Below are positions 8,749 through 16,530 of a stretch of DNA of 62,056 nucleotides, in pieces. A program made the position numbers and the translations under genes. Below the pieces are notes generated by a model that saw only the letters and a list, made by a program, of their open reading frames with translations, searched no databases and had not been told where the DNA came from. The stretch lies in the IMG/VR virus record IMGVR_UViG_3300012920_000038, positions 1 through 62,056 of that record; one strand, 5' to 3'. The DNA is from a virus. The stretch's first letter is position 1. The number at the start of each line of letters is the position of its first letter.

Positions 8749-9813
8749 ATGACGACTATAGAAAAAGATGTATTGAAAATATTTGACAAGCTTGACAAAC
8801 TGAATCCAGAAGCAAAATTTCTATCTGAATCTGCACTGTCAAGTGTGACAGAGTGGCATGACACCGGTTGCATGGTGCTCAATGCTGTTGTGTCTGGTAG
8901 TTTGTATGGTGGTTTACCCAAAGGTCGTATTGTAGGATTTGCAGGGCCTTCCCAAGCCGGTAAGACATACATCACAAACAAAATTCTAGCCAAGGCGCAA
9001 CAACAAGGAATGATTCCAGTGATCTTTGACACTGAGATGGCTGTTGATGAAGCTGCATGTGCAAGCGTGGGATTGGACTCGTCAAAAGTCAAGTATGTAC
9101 CTGTACAGACAGTTGAAGATTGCCGTAACCAGCTAGTCGCATTCCTTGACAGTATTGTCGAAGCCGGTGCACAAGGAAAATTTATCATATGCATAGACTC
9201 TCTGGGTAATCTAGCATCTCAAAAAGAAATCGATGATGTAGAAAAAGGCAAAACAGCAATGGACATGGGCACACGAGCCAAAGGATTGAAGAGCATGATG
9301 AGAACATTGACGTTCAAAGCAGCACATGCTAACACGACAATAATGTTCGTGAACCACACTTATGATGACCCGGCTGCAATGTTTCCTACATTGGTCAAAC
9401 AACAATCAGGTGGCAAAGGTCCGATTTACTTAGCAAGTGTGTTGGTGCAATTAGCGAAACGAGATGAAAAGCAAGACAAGAACAACGAAGAAGATGAAAT
9501 GTTACCGGATGCAAACAAGTACAGTGGTGTGACATTACGAGCACTTACTGTCAAGAACAGATTCATTCCTCCGTTTCTTGAGACTGAGATGTACCTGAAT
9601 TTCAAAACCGGATTGGACAAGTACTCTGGTTTGAGAGAGATGGCCATTAATCACGGTGCACTCATACAAAATGGTAGCACATACAGTTTACCCGGTGACG
9701 GTGGTAAGCTAGGCTACTTTAAAAATTGGTGTAAGAACACAGAAATTTGGGATGAAAAAATTCTCCCGGTGCTTGAAGAGAAGTTACAACAAGCTTTTAG
9801 ATACGGTAGTTAA
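8749..9813 (+). CDS. uvsX: RecA-like recombinase UvsX
   Basis: Strand-exchange ATPase for recombination-dependent replication. The RecA core shows LPKGRIVGFAGPSQAGKT with Walker A at residues 66-73, the Walker B strand FIICIDSLGNL near 145-155, and TIMFVNHTYDD near 201. Length 354 aa, somewhat shorter than T4 UvsX. It has its own early promoter (TTGCAT-16-TATAAT) with the ATG 8 nt after the -10 box. Its stop is the tetramer TTAA shared with the convergent gene on the other strand. Confidence 0.96.
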   Translation: MTTIEKDVLKIFDKLDKLNPEAKFLSESALSSVTEWHDTGCMVLNAVVSGSLYGGLPKGRIVGFAGPSQAGKTYITNKILAKAQQQGMIPVIFDTEMAVDEAACASVGLDSSKVKYVPVQTVEDCRNQLVAFLDSIVEAGAQGKFIICIDSLGNLASQKEIDDVEKGKTAMDMGTRAKGLKSMMRTLTFKAAHANTTIMFVNHTYDDPAAMFPTLVKQQSGGKGPIYLASVLVQLAKRDEKQDKNNEEDEMLPDANKYSGVTLRALTVKNRFIPPFLETEMYLNFKTGLDKYSGLREMAINHGALIQNGSTYSLPGDGGKLGYFKNWCKNTEIWDEKILPVLEEKLQQAFRYGS

Positions 9814-10001
9814 TTCTCCGCGCCTGGTTTTTTTACATCTTCAACTTTGACTAAACCTTTGCGAACAAACTGTCCGGAGCTAGGGCAAATCCAATGTGCC
9901 TCAGTGTACAATTTACCGAGATACTCACGTGTTCTAAGTCTGGGTCTGATTAAATCACCTGTGTATGGTGATCGTATAGGTTGTGGGTTAACAAAGTCCA
10001 T
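9810..10001 (-). CDS. Small unknown protein (63 aa), leftward late gene
   Basis: Starts MDFVNPQPIRSPYTG and has a compact core (REYLGKLYTEAHWICPSSGQF) with one cysteine. I do not recognise the family. It is real by context: a late heptamer CTAAATA stands exactly 5 nt before its ATG, it fills the space between uvsX and queC, and its stop overlaps the uvsX stop in TTAA. Late timing suggests a virion or assembly role. Its transcript would be antisense to the end of uvsX if it read through. Confidence 0.72.
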   Translation of the reverse strand: MDFVNPQPIRSPYTGDLIRPRLRTREYLGKLYTEAHWICPSSGQFVRKGLVKVEDVKKPGAEN

Positions 10002-10006
10002 ACAAG

Positions 10007-10013
10007 TATTTAG
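10007..10013 (-). promoter_or_regulatory. Late promoter motif, leftward 63-aa gene
   Basis: CTAAATA on the minus strand, exactly 5 nt before ATG 10001. Confidence 0.6.
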
Positions 10014-10035
10014 TCGATTTTGAGAAAAAATAAAC

Positions 10036-10050
10036 TATAATATAATTGTT
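10036..10050 (+). promoter_or_regulatory. Probable early promoter of the queC operon
   Basis: ACTATAATATAAT contains TATAAT at 10036-10041 and again at 10041-10046, 4-9 nt before ATG 10051. No clear -35 at good spacing (TTGAGA at 10020-10025 is 15 nt from the second box). Confidence 0.5.
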
Positions 10051-10749
10051 ATGAGTAAGAAATGTGTTATTCCAGTCAGTGGAGGTATAGATTCTACAGT
10101 AATATTGCATTGGGTTGCATCTGAAGGTATAGAGGTACATGCTGTGAGTTACAATTATGGTCAAAGACATTTCGATAAAGAGATGGAATGTGCTGTAGCG
10201 AATTGCGAAAAGATCGCAAAGACGCACAAAGTTTTGAATTTAGATTTTTTTAAAGACATAGTGAGTACTAGCTCGTTGATCAACAAAGATATTGACGTTG
10301 CGAAAACAAAAGATGTACTAGGTGATCCACAAACTGTAAATTATGTACCCAACAGAAACATGATGATGTTGTCAATATGCACAGCATATGCAGAATCCAT
10401 AGGAGCCACACAAGTATACCATGGTGCTGCGTTAGTCGATAGTCAAGCTGGTTATTGGGACGGTTCCAGAGAATTTTTACATGCTATCAACAAAGTGAAT
10501 GAACTGAATCGCAGAGATCGTATTGAAATACTTGCACCGTTAATTACCAAGAGTAAAAAAGACATTATTGAACTAGGAGTGTCATCTGGTGTAGATTTTG
10601 CATCAACATGGACGTGTTACGAGGGTAGAGACAAAGCATGCGGCCTTTGCCCAGCATGCAGCTCAAGAATAAAAGGCTTTATCGATGCCGGTGTTAGAGA
10701 TCCATTACAATATGAGATTGACATTCCGTGGGAAAAATATAACTGTTAA
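10051..10749 (+). CDS. queC: 7-cyano-7-deazaguanine (preQ0) synthase QueC
   Basis: ATP-dependent enzyme that converts 7-carboxy-7-deazaguanine to preQ0, a precursor of queuosine and archaeosine. It has the PP-loop SGGIDS at residues 10-15, YNYGQRH at 34-40 and YVPNRN near 98, and the four zinc cysteines C189, C197, C200 and C203 in CGLCPACSSR. It looks full length (232 aa). No queD, queE, folE or dpdA is visible in this window. It leads an operon that continues with a glutamine amidotransferase; the TATAAT-containing promoter lies about 9 nt before the ATG. Confidence 0.95.
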   Translation: MSKKCVIPVSGGIDSTVILHWVASEGIEVHAVSYNYGQRHFDKEMECAVANCEKIAKTHKVLNLDFFKDIVSTSSLINKDIDVAKTKDVLGDPQTVNYVPNRNMMMLSICTAYAESIGATQVYHGAALVDSQAGYWDGSREFLHAINKVNELNRRDRIEILAPLITKSKKDIIELGVSSGVDFASTWTCYEGRDKACGLCPACSSRIKGFIDAGVRDPLQYEIDIPWEKYNC

Positions 10750-10753
10750 CAAT

Positions 10754-11461
10754 ATGTGTGGTATTTTCGGATCATTTAATTTTACAACCTACGAAACACT
10801 ATACAAGAAAAATTGTACACGTGGAAACTTCGCTGGTGGTTCAATATATGTCGAGCAGCGTACCGGTGACATGTATGCTAAAAAATGGTCTGGTACACAA
10901 ACAGAACAAGAATTAACTGGTGAATATAGCTTAGTACATCCCGGTATGATCTTCGCTGGTCACACTCAAGCTCCAACATCAGCAAACCGTGATTATAATT
11001 TCGATACAACACATCCATTTGAGCACGGTAGATGGATAGTGGCGCATAACGGTGTGCTAGAAAATGACCAAGAGCTAAGAAACGAATACTTGAAACAAGC
11101 CACCGGAAAATATAAAGGTGCAACTTTTAATGCATTGACCAGCACGGTAGACAGCGCCGTTATACCAGCTTTACTAGATGAATTATATATGGATGATGAT
11201 GTGGATGTACTGTCCGATATTTTCAATTTATTGAGAGGTACTTTTGCGGTTTGGGCATACAATAAACAAACAAGACAAATGTATATAGCCCGATCTGGTA
11301 GTACATTATTTGCTAACATTCCAGAGAGTGTATTTTCATCAGTGTTAATAGACGGAGTAGCTGATCAAGAATTACACCCCGGGGTGATTTACTGTATGAC
11401 AGTTGAAGGGTTAACCCAGGTTGGTAGCTTCGAATATGATAACCCATTTTTTATGTTTTAA
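10754..11461 (+). CDS. Class II glutamine amidotransferase (Ntn hydrolase), next to queC
   Basis: Glutaminase domain that would release ammonia from glutamine. The start is placed at the ATG giving MCGIFGSF, so that after Met removal Cys2 is the N-terminal nucleophile, as required in this family. GHTQAPTS near residue 60 holds the region equivalent to the conserved Arg-x-Pro loop (here without the usual Arg), HPFEHGRWIVAHNGVLEN near 77-94 holds the HNG and N motifs, and STVDSAVI near 126 fits the usual TDSE site. The protein (235 aa) is a stand-alone domain with no synthetase. Gat domains are fused to QueC in archaeosine-making GAT-QueC proteins; here the two are adjacent genes 4 nt apart. 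A role in making a formamidine such as archaeosine is an inference. Confidence 0.85.
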   Translation: MCGIFGSFNFTTYETLYKKNCTRGNFAGGSIYVEQRTGDMYAKKWSGTQTEQELTGEYSLVHPGMIFAGHTQAPTSANRDYNFDTTHPFEHGRWIVAHNGVLENDQELRNEYLKQATGKYKGATFNALTSTVDSAVIPALLDELYMDDDVDVLSDIFNLLRGTFAVWAYNKQTRQMYIARSGSTLFANIPESVFSSVLIDGVADQELHPGVIYCMTVEGLTQVGSFEYDNPFFMF

Positions 11462-11462
11462 T

Positions 11463-11660
11463 ATGAACTATAGAATCGAATACAGAATAGACAATTACAT
11501 GAGTACACATTATAAATTTGTACAAGCACGCGACCCGGAGCAAGCAGAGCAACAATTTCAACAGGTAATTGACGAGCAAATACCAGAAGCAAATGTCAAT
11601 ATAGTTGAGATGTCATTAGTTGTTGAAAAAAACGACGCGATTGTGACAATCCCAGCATGA
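11463..11660 (+). CDS. Small unknown protein (65 aa)
   Basis: Starts MNYRIEYRIDN directly after the amidotransferase stop (1 nt gap). A longer reading from a GTG at 11421 would overlap that gene and is not needed. The predicted fold alternates strand and helix (YRIEYRI, EQAEQQFQQVIDEQI, NVNIVEMSLVVE), like small ferredoxin-type alpha/beta domains. No catalytic motif is visible. It ends in an ATGA overlap with the glycosyltransferase, so it is translationally coupled within the queC operon. Confidence 0.65.
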   Translation: MNYRIEYRIDNYMSTHYKFVQARDPEQAEQQFQQVIDEQIPEANVNIVEMSLVVEKNDAIVTIPA

Positions 11661-12331
11661 AGCCCATACTTGTTGTTTGTTGCACCAAAGGTAAAAAGGC
11701 TGATACAAAACTGTATCAGAGTCTCAGTATTATGTCTGGATCTGAAACGAAGCTTGTGTTTCACGAAAATAACACAACCGGGTTACCTGAGATATACAAC
11801 AAATATATTAACAAAAAAAGCTTGAAAAAACATGACATCGCGTTGTTTGTGCATGATGATGTTTATATAGATGATCTCAAGTTACGTGGCAAATTATACA
11901 GCTATGCAAATTCGTTCGATATAACAGGTGTAGCGGGCTGTATCAAACCGGTTATTCGTGAACCAGCGTTATGGCATTTAATGTCAGATAGAAAAAATCA
12001 TCGCGGTTATGTATCTCATGCATTGACAACACCACATGGTGAACCGGGGGTGATGTGTTCATCATTTGGTTATACACCGAGCCGAGTTGTAATGATTGAC
12101 GGTCTGTTCATGGCTGTGAACCTTAAAAAGGCTATACAGAAAGACTGGATGTTTAACACCAATTTTAAATTTCATCATTACGATCTATCGAGTTGTCTGG
12201 ACGCTAATAAAAAACAGTTGCGTATTGGAGTGGCTCCTATTAATATCATACATGATTCTCCTGGTTTGAATTCACTAAATGATAAGGGTTTTCAGGAATC
12301 ACAAGACACATTTTTAAATTTATATAAATGA
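11657..12331 (+). CDS. Glycosyltransferase, GT-A fold (GT2-like)
   Basis: A 224-aa protein that looks like a small GT-A glycosyltransferase. It opens with a strand PILVVCCTKG, and FVHDDVYID near residue 64 supplies the DxD-like metal and nucleotide-sugar motif. DGLFMAVN near 149 and HHYDLSSCLD near 174 match the usual acceptor-side region, and IIHDSPG near 203 supplies a late histidine. The acceptor is unknown. It lies between the 65-aa gene and helicase gp41 with ATGA overlaps on both sides, so it is expressed early with queC. An early glycosyltransferase could modify DNA bases, but sequence alone does not show this. Confidence 0.7.
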   Translation: MKPILVVCCTKGKKADTKLYQSLSIMSGSETKLVFHENNTTGLPEIYNKYINKKSLKKHDIALFVHDDVYIDDLKLRGKLYSYANSFDITGVAGCIKPVIREPALWHLMSDRKNHRGYVSHALTTPHGEPGVMCSSFGYTPSRVVMIDGLFMAVNLKKAIQKDWMFNTNFKFHHYDLSSCLDANKKQLRIGVAPINIIHDSPGLNSLNDKGFQESQDTFLNLYK

Positions 12332-13689
12332 CTAACACGCGATTAGATTTAGATTTTTACGAGAAGGTAATCATGTACCATTGCCTGACTGATGAATCTT
12401 ATCTAGGGTCAATTGCCGAGCATATCAAAACAGAATATTTTGATAACGTAAACATAAAACGTATTATGGGTGTTGTTACAGACTTTTTTGAAAAACGTGA
12501 TGCCAGCCCGACACTAACTGAAATAAAATCACATCTATCAACACCGGAACTTGTTGATAGCTTCAAATCTGTTGTACAATTGATACAAAATTTTGACAAG
12601 CGGTTCAATAAAGACGAGCTTTACGAAAACACAGAACAATTTTTCAAACAAAAAGCCGTGTACACGACAATGATGTCAGTGGCTGACAAATGTAGTAATG
12701 GAGATATGGACACCGGTGAAATTCTCGAAAAATTCGAAACAGCATGCAACATCTCTTTGAATGTCGATCGCGGTTTAGACTATTTCAATGAAGTGGATCG
12801 ACACATAAAGGATTTGTTACATGAAGATAGCACGGTGCCTTCTGGATGGGGTTGGCTAGATGAAAAATTAGACGGTGGATTTTTAGAGCACGGTCGCGCA
12901 ATATACGTATTCGCTGGGGAAACAAACATAGGTAAGTCTATATTTCTAGGCAATATTGCTGTAAATCTTGCCAGCAAAGGCAAGACTGTGCTGCTAGTGA
13001 CTTTGGAGATGTCTGAATTAGTGTATGCTAAAAGACTCAGTACCAAAATAACACAAATACCTATTAATGAGTTATCGTCACAAACTGACTGTCTCAAAGA
13101 GGTGTTGACGGAGTATAAAAATAACAATGACAAATCGAGAATACTCATAAAAGAATTTCCTCCGAGCACAATCACGTGCTCCAACTTACAAACATACATA
13201 AAGAAATTACAAAATACAGGTGTACAAATAGATGCCATAGTTTTGGATTATGTCAATTTGCTAACAACAAGAGATGGTGTAAATTCTTACGAGCGTGTGA
13301 AATATATAACCGAGAGATTACGTGCACTTAGTTATGTATTCGCATGCCCGATCATAACAGCGACACAGCTCAATAGATCTGGTTACAATGAAATAAATCC
13401 CGGTCTAGATACCGTCGGTGAAAGTTATGGTTTAGCCGCTACAGCAGATTGTATGATAAGCATATGGCAAGAAGAAGAAGATGCAGAGCTCGGTATAATC
13501 AAAATAGGCATGATGAAAAATCGATTTGGTCCTAACTTTGGTAGCTGTACATTGGCAATTGATTACCCGACATTAACATTGAGAGAAGATGCAAGTTTAC
13601 AAGACGCATTACCGGAACAACAAGAAGAAGACAACAGTTATTCAACATCGATGATATCAAGTACATTAGATTTTTTGAATAACGATTAA
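12328..13689 (+). CDS. 41: Replicative DNA helicase gp41 (DnaB type)
   Basis: Hexameric 5'-3' helicase that forms the primosome with gp61. The N-terminal helical domain covers about residues 1-150. The RecA-like core has GWGWLDEKLDGGF near 173-185, Walker A GETNIGKS at 197-204, TLEMSE near 220, the Walker B strand IVLDYVNLL near 307 and ATQLNR near 345. Length 453 aa, near T4 gp41 (475). It starts in an ATGA overlap with the GT-A gene and ends the queC operon. The acidic C-terminus (EQQEEDN) is typical of the family. Confidence 0.95.
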   Translation: MTNTRLDLDFYEKVIMYHCLTDESYLGSIAEHIKTEYFDNVNIKRIMGVVTDFFEKRDASPTLTEIKSHLSTPELVDSFKSVVQLIQNFDKRFNKDELYENTEQFFKQKAVYTTMMSVADKCSNGDMDTGEILEKFETACNISLNVDRGLDYFNEVDRHIKDLLHEDSTVPSGWGWLDEKLDGGFLEHGRAIYVFAGETNIGKSIFLGNIAVNLASKGKTVLLVTLEMSELVYAKRLSTKITQIPINELSSQTDCLKEVLTEYKNNNDKSRILIKEFPPSTITCSNLQTYIKKLQNTGVQIDAIVLDYVNLLTTRDGVNSYERVKYITERLRALSYVFACPIITATQLNRSGYNEINPGLDTVGESYGLAATADCMISIWQEEEDAELGIIKIGMMKNRFGPNFGSCTLAIDYPTLTLREDASLQDALPEQQEEDNSYSTSMISSTLDFLNND

Positions 13690-13717
13690 CGGTAGTTGAT
13701 TATCTGTTGTACAACAA

Positions 13718-13724
13718 GTAAATA
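13718..13724 (+). promoter_or_regulatory. Possible late promoter motif, DHH gene
   Basis: GTAAATA 8 nt before ATG 13733. Less perfect in sequence and spacing than the structural-gene motifs. Confidence 0.35.
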
Positions 13725-13732
13725 CATAGTAT

Positions 13733-14650
13733 ATGTCGAACAGGGTGCATGTTTTTACAGATTGTGATCTAGACGGTGCGGGAGCATATTTAGTTTTATC
13801 AACATTGCTTGATCAAAAGATGTCGTATACAGTGACAAGAGTTGTTGATGTGCAAGAGAAAATGTTAGGGTGGTTAACAAAAAACAAACTATCATCATAC
13901 GATCATGTGTATGTTTTGGATTTAGATTTGAGCCAATATCCGGATGTAATGTCGGCATTTGATCAATCGAATGTTACAATTGTTGATCACCATAAAACAC
14001 ACATCGACAACAAACAAGAATACAAAAGAGCCAATATATACATTGACACAGAAGGTTCAACAACTAAACTTATATACAAACACTTCTCCGGTAAACAAAA
14101 ATTAACACCTCAACAAAAACTATTAGTGTTGATGATTGATGACTATGACAGTTACCTGTTCAATGTACCGAACTCATATGAATTGAATATAGTTTTTTGG
14201 TCCTATCAAGGCGACCGGGTTGAAAAATTTGTTAATGAGTTTTGCGCCGGTTTTGTTGAATTTAGCCAACAACATCAAAACATAATAAAATTTTACCTGA
14301 AAAAACTCTCCAATATAAAAAGCAATCTCAATATACACTTTGCACAAATTGAACTTAAAAACAAACGCCGGAGGTTGATGGCTGTGTTTGCTGATTCATG
14401 TATCAACGACATTGCCGAACATGTTCTTAAAAACTACAAGAGCGATATCGTTTTTGTTGTGAATTTGAAAAGCAACAAAGTGAGCATTCGAAGATCAAAA
14501 ACATGTGATATTGATTTGAGCAATTTAGCGAAAAAATTGTTTGATGAAGGTGGAGGCCATGTAGACGCAGCCGGTGGTATGATATGTGATAAATTTCTAA
14601 CATTCTCGAAAATATTTCAACCCATGAAAATACACAACTTCGATGGGTAG
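13733..14650 (+). CDS. DHH/DHHA1 family phosphoesterase (NrnA/RecJ-like)
   Basis: The first motif is DCDLDGAGA at residues 10-18, the family-defining DHH is VDHHKTH with D85-H86-H87, and the C-terminal DHHA1 substrate domain shows GGGHVDAAGG near 273-282. At 305 aa it matches nanoRNase/oligophosphatase proteins (NrnA) better than full RecJ, which is longer. Likely role: metal-dependent degradation of short RNA or DNA or of a nucleotide second messenger, which could recycle nucleotides or counter host signalling; the substrate is not determinable. A late-like GTAAATA lies 8 nt before the ATG. Its stop overlaps the next start by 8 nt. Confidence 0.82.
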   Translation: MSNRVHVFTDCDLDGAGAYLVLSTLLDQKMSYTVTRVVDVQEKMLGWLTKNKLSSYDHVYVLDLDLSQYPDVMSAFDQSNVTIVDHHKTHIDNKQEYKRANIYIDTEGSTTKLIYKHFSGKQKLTPQQKLLVLMIDDYDSYLFNVPNSYELNIVFWSYQGDRVEKFVNEFCAGFVEFSQQHQNIIKFYLKKLSNIKSNLNIHFAQIELKNKRRRLMAVFADSCINDIAEHVLKNYKSDIVFVVNLKSNKVSIRRSKTCDIDLSNLAKKLFDEGGGHVDAAGGMICDKFLTFSKIFQPMKIHNFDG

Positions 14651-14951
14651 ATTGACTCAGAGTATATTGAGCAGTGACCCGATGTATCAAGCGTACAAGA
14701 AGGAATATGAGCACCTGTTCCTTTCCTTTTGCACCTTGATATGTCATCTACATAATAAGAAGATGAATCTACCCAATATATTTATCGTGTTATTAAAAGA
14801 GAAAAAACTCAGAGAGTTATTTAAAAAAATAATGAGTATCGAGAGCGATTATGATGCTTGTAAAAAGTTTTTAGAATACGACCCGACCCTACACAAGTCA
14901 AAATATATTAAAAATTTTATCAATTCAAACAACCTCGAGACATTATTATGA
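14643..14951 (+). CDS. Small helical protein in the T4 gene 33 position
   Basis: A 102-aa helical, basic protein. I do not see enough similarity to name it from sequence. Position: in T4 the order is 33-59-32, and here this gene and the next lie directly before gp32. The C-terminus ends in NNLETLL, which resembles the hydrophobic C-terminal clamp-binding end of T4 gp33 (LDFLL). On that basis it could be the late-transcription coactivator gp33, the partner that links gp55 to clamp gp45. It overlaps both neighbours (8 nt upstream, ATGA downstream). Confidence 0.55.
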   Translation: MGRLTQSILSSDPMYQAYKKEYEHLFLSFCTLICHLHNKKMNLPNIFIVLLKEKKLRELFKKIMSIESDYDACKKFLEYDPTLHKSKYIKNFINSNNLETLL

Positions 14952-15613
14952 GTGTAAGTCAACAAGAGAAACACATCTACAATAAATTTTTAGCTGTCAC
15001 AAGATCAGCTCAAAACAAGCCGTTCAAATTGAGAAAGAAATTTGACAATCTTGACGACACGACAATACTTTGTCTCAAAAAATTATCGCTATTTTTCAAT
15101 CGTTTCCGTCATGTTGATGTTGATACATTCTTTAAAGCTCCATGGGAAATATATCTCGACAAAGGTATATTTGATTTGAAGTTCTACACAACTCAACGCG
15201 CACTAAAAGTATACACACTATACATGCAAAGACAGGCGCATAAAAAACCCGACCATGAAGAACAATTATATGACATCAAGCGATCGCTACAATACATATA
15301 CAGGTTTTGTAACAACACTGACATATCGATCGACGAGTATACATCACACACAACAGACGGTCTGAACACATTTGTGTTGCACTTGAAAGAGCATAATGTT
15401 AATATATACACATTATTCGGTTTTCATGATTTCGAGGACAAGTTACAGCAATTGGATAGAGAACAATTAAAATTTATACTTGGCGATTTAATCACCAACC
15501 TGGCAGAATTCAGAACAAATTACATGTCATCACAACACGCGAAAAATTTTATAAAATTAGGAATTAACAAAATCAAACAAAATCAAAAAACAGTTGAACT
15601 TCAAAACAAATAA
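14948..15613 (+). CDS. Unknown helical protein in the T4 gene 59 position
   Basis: A 221-aa mostly helical, basic protein, with aromatic-rich stretches (CLKKLSLFFNRFRHVD, FDLKFYTTQRALKVYTLYM). T4 gp59, the helicase loader (217 aa, helical, basic), is encoded directly before gene 32, as here, and the lengths agree. Sequence resemblance is weak, so the gp59 assignment is an inference from position, size and fold. It starts in an ATGA overlap with the preceding small gene. The -35 element of the gp32 promoter lies within its last codons. Confidence 0.6.
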   Translation: MSVSQQEKHIYNKFLAVTRSAQNKPFKLRKKFDNLDDTTILCLKKLSLFFNRFRHVDVDTFFKAPWEIYLDKGIFDLKFYTTQRALKVYTLYMQRQAHKKPDHEEQLYDIKRSLQYIYRFCNNTDISIDEYTSHTTDGLNTFVLHLKEHNVNIYTLFGFHDFEDKLQQLDREQLKFILGDLITNLAEFRTNYMSSQHAKNFIKLGINKIKQNQKTVELQNK

Positions 15614-15627
15614 TCTATAATAACAAT
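15594..15627 (+). promoter_or_regulatory. Early promoter of gp32
   Basis: TTGAAC at 15594-15599, 16 nt spacer, TATAAT at 15616-15621, then 6 nt to ATG 15628. Predicted +1 is the A of ATG. Confidence 0.75.
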
Positions 15628-16530
15628 ATGAGTACATTCACAACATCCATGTTCGCAAGCATCAAAGATGCTTTACAAAAAGACAACAAACCGGCAAACG
15701 CAGCATCCGATATCATTCGGTTCACAAAAGGTAACAGTTACGTGGTACGATTAGTACCAAACGTCACTAATCCTGAAAAAACATTTTTTCATTTTTATAG
15801 CCATGGCTGGGAAAGCTTCGCTACTGGTCAATACATCAGCGCGGTGAGTCCGCAAACGTTTGGTGAGCGTGATCCTATCGCAGAGTTCAGATACAAAATC
15901 AACCGTCAAGGTTCAGAGGCTGAGCGTGATAAAGCGAAAGCGATCATTCGATCTGAAAAATGGTTAGTCAATGCATATGTTGTTGATGATCCAGTCAATC
16001 CGGAAAATAACGGCAAGGTCAAGATCATGCGTTATGGTAAACAATTGCATAATATCATCATGGAAGCGATCGAAGGTGAGGATTCAGAGCAATTCGGTGC
16101 TAAAATTTTTGATCTAGGACCAGAAGGTTGTAGCTTGCGAGTCAAGGTTGAAGATCAGGGTGGTTATCCAACATATGTTTCGAGTAAATTTTTAATGCCA
16201 GGAGGCATTCCAGGAGTCGATGCATCAAGCACCGATGAAATCACGTCAAGTATTACTGAATTGGATCAGGTTTTCAAGATCAAGAACACGCAAGAGCTTC
16301 AAGAATTACTCAATGAACATTATCATTGTGTAGATACTGAAGACAATGTACCGGTTCAAGCTGCTGCACCTGCACCAGCTCCAGCACCTGCTGTAGCAAC
16401 CACAACCGATCCGGATCTTCTAGAAGAAGTGCCGCACTTGGATCCAGCACCAGCCGCGGAGCAAAGTAGCAACGATGTGTCATTAGATGATGACAAGATC
16501 AAGGAATTGCTCCAAGGGCTCGATGACTGA
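15628..16530 (+). CDS. 32: Single-stranded DNA-binding protein gp32
   Basis: Cooperative ssDNA-binding protein of the replisome. The N-terminal basic region is followed by the OB-fold core (IIRFTKGNSYVVRLVPN, FHFYSHGW, WLVNAYVVDDPVNPENNGKV) matching T4 gp32 (WANILVVKDPAAPENEGKV). It ends in an Ala/Pro-rich linker and an acidic tail (DVSLDDDKIKELLQGLDD) like the T4 protein-interaction tail. Length 300 aa (T4 301). The T4 zinc cysteines (CPVC region) are absent; SPQTFGERDPIAEF stands there and only two cysteines occur in the protein. It has its own early promoter with TATAAT exactly 6 nt before ATG. Confidence 0.95.
   Translation: MSTFTTSMFASIKDALQKDNKPANAASDIIRFTKGNSYVVRLVPNVTNPEKTFFHFYSHGWESFATGQYISAVSPQTFGERDPIAEFRYKINRQGSEAERDKAKAIIRSEKWLVNAYVVDDPVNPENNGKVKIMRYGKQLHNIIMEAIEGEDSEQFGAKIFDLGPEGCSLRVKVEDQGGYPTYVSSKFLMPGGIPGVDASSTDEITSSITELDQVFKIKNTQELQELLNEHYHCVDTEDNVPVQAAAPAPAPAPAVATTTDPDLLEEVPHLDPAPAAEQSSNDVSLDDDKIKELLQGLDD

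Noticed and set aside
10685-10753. Longer amidotransferase starting at 10685
   Set aside because: It would overlap queC and place residues before Cys2, which must become the N-terminal nucleophile.
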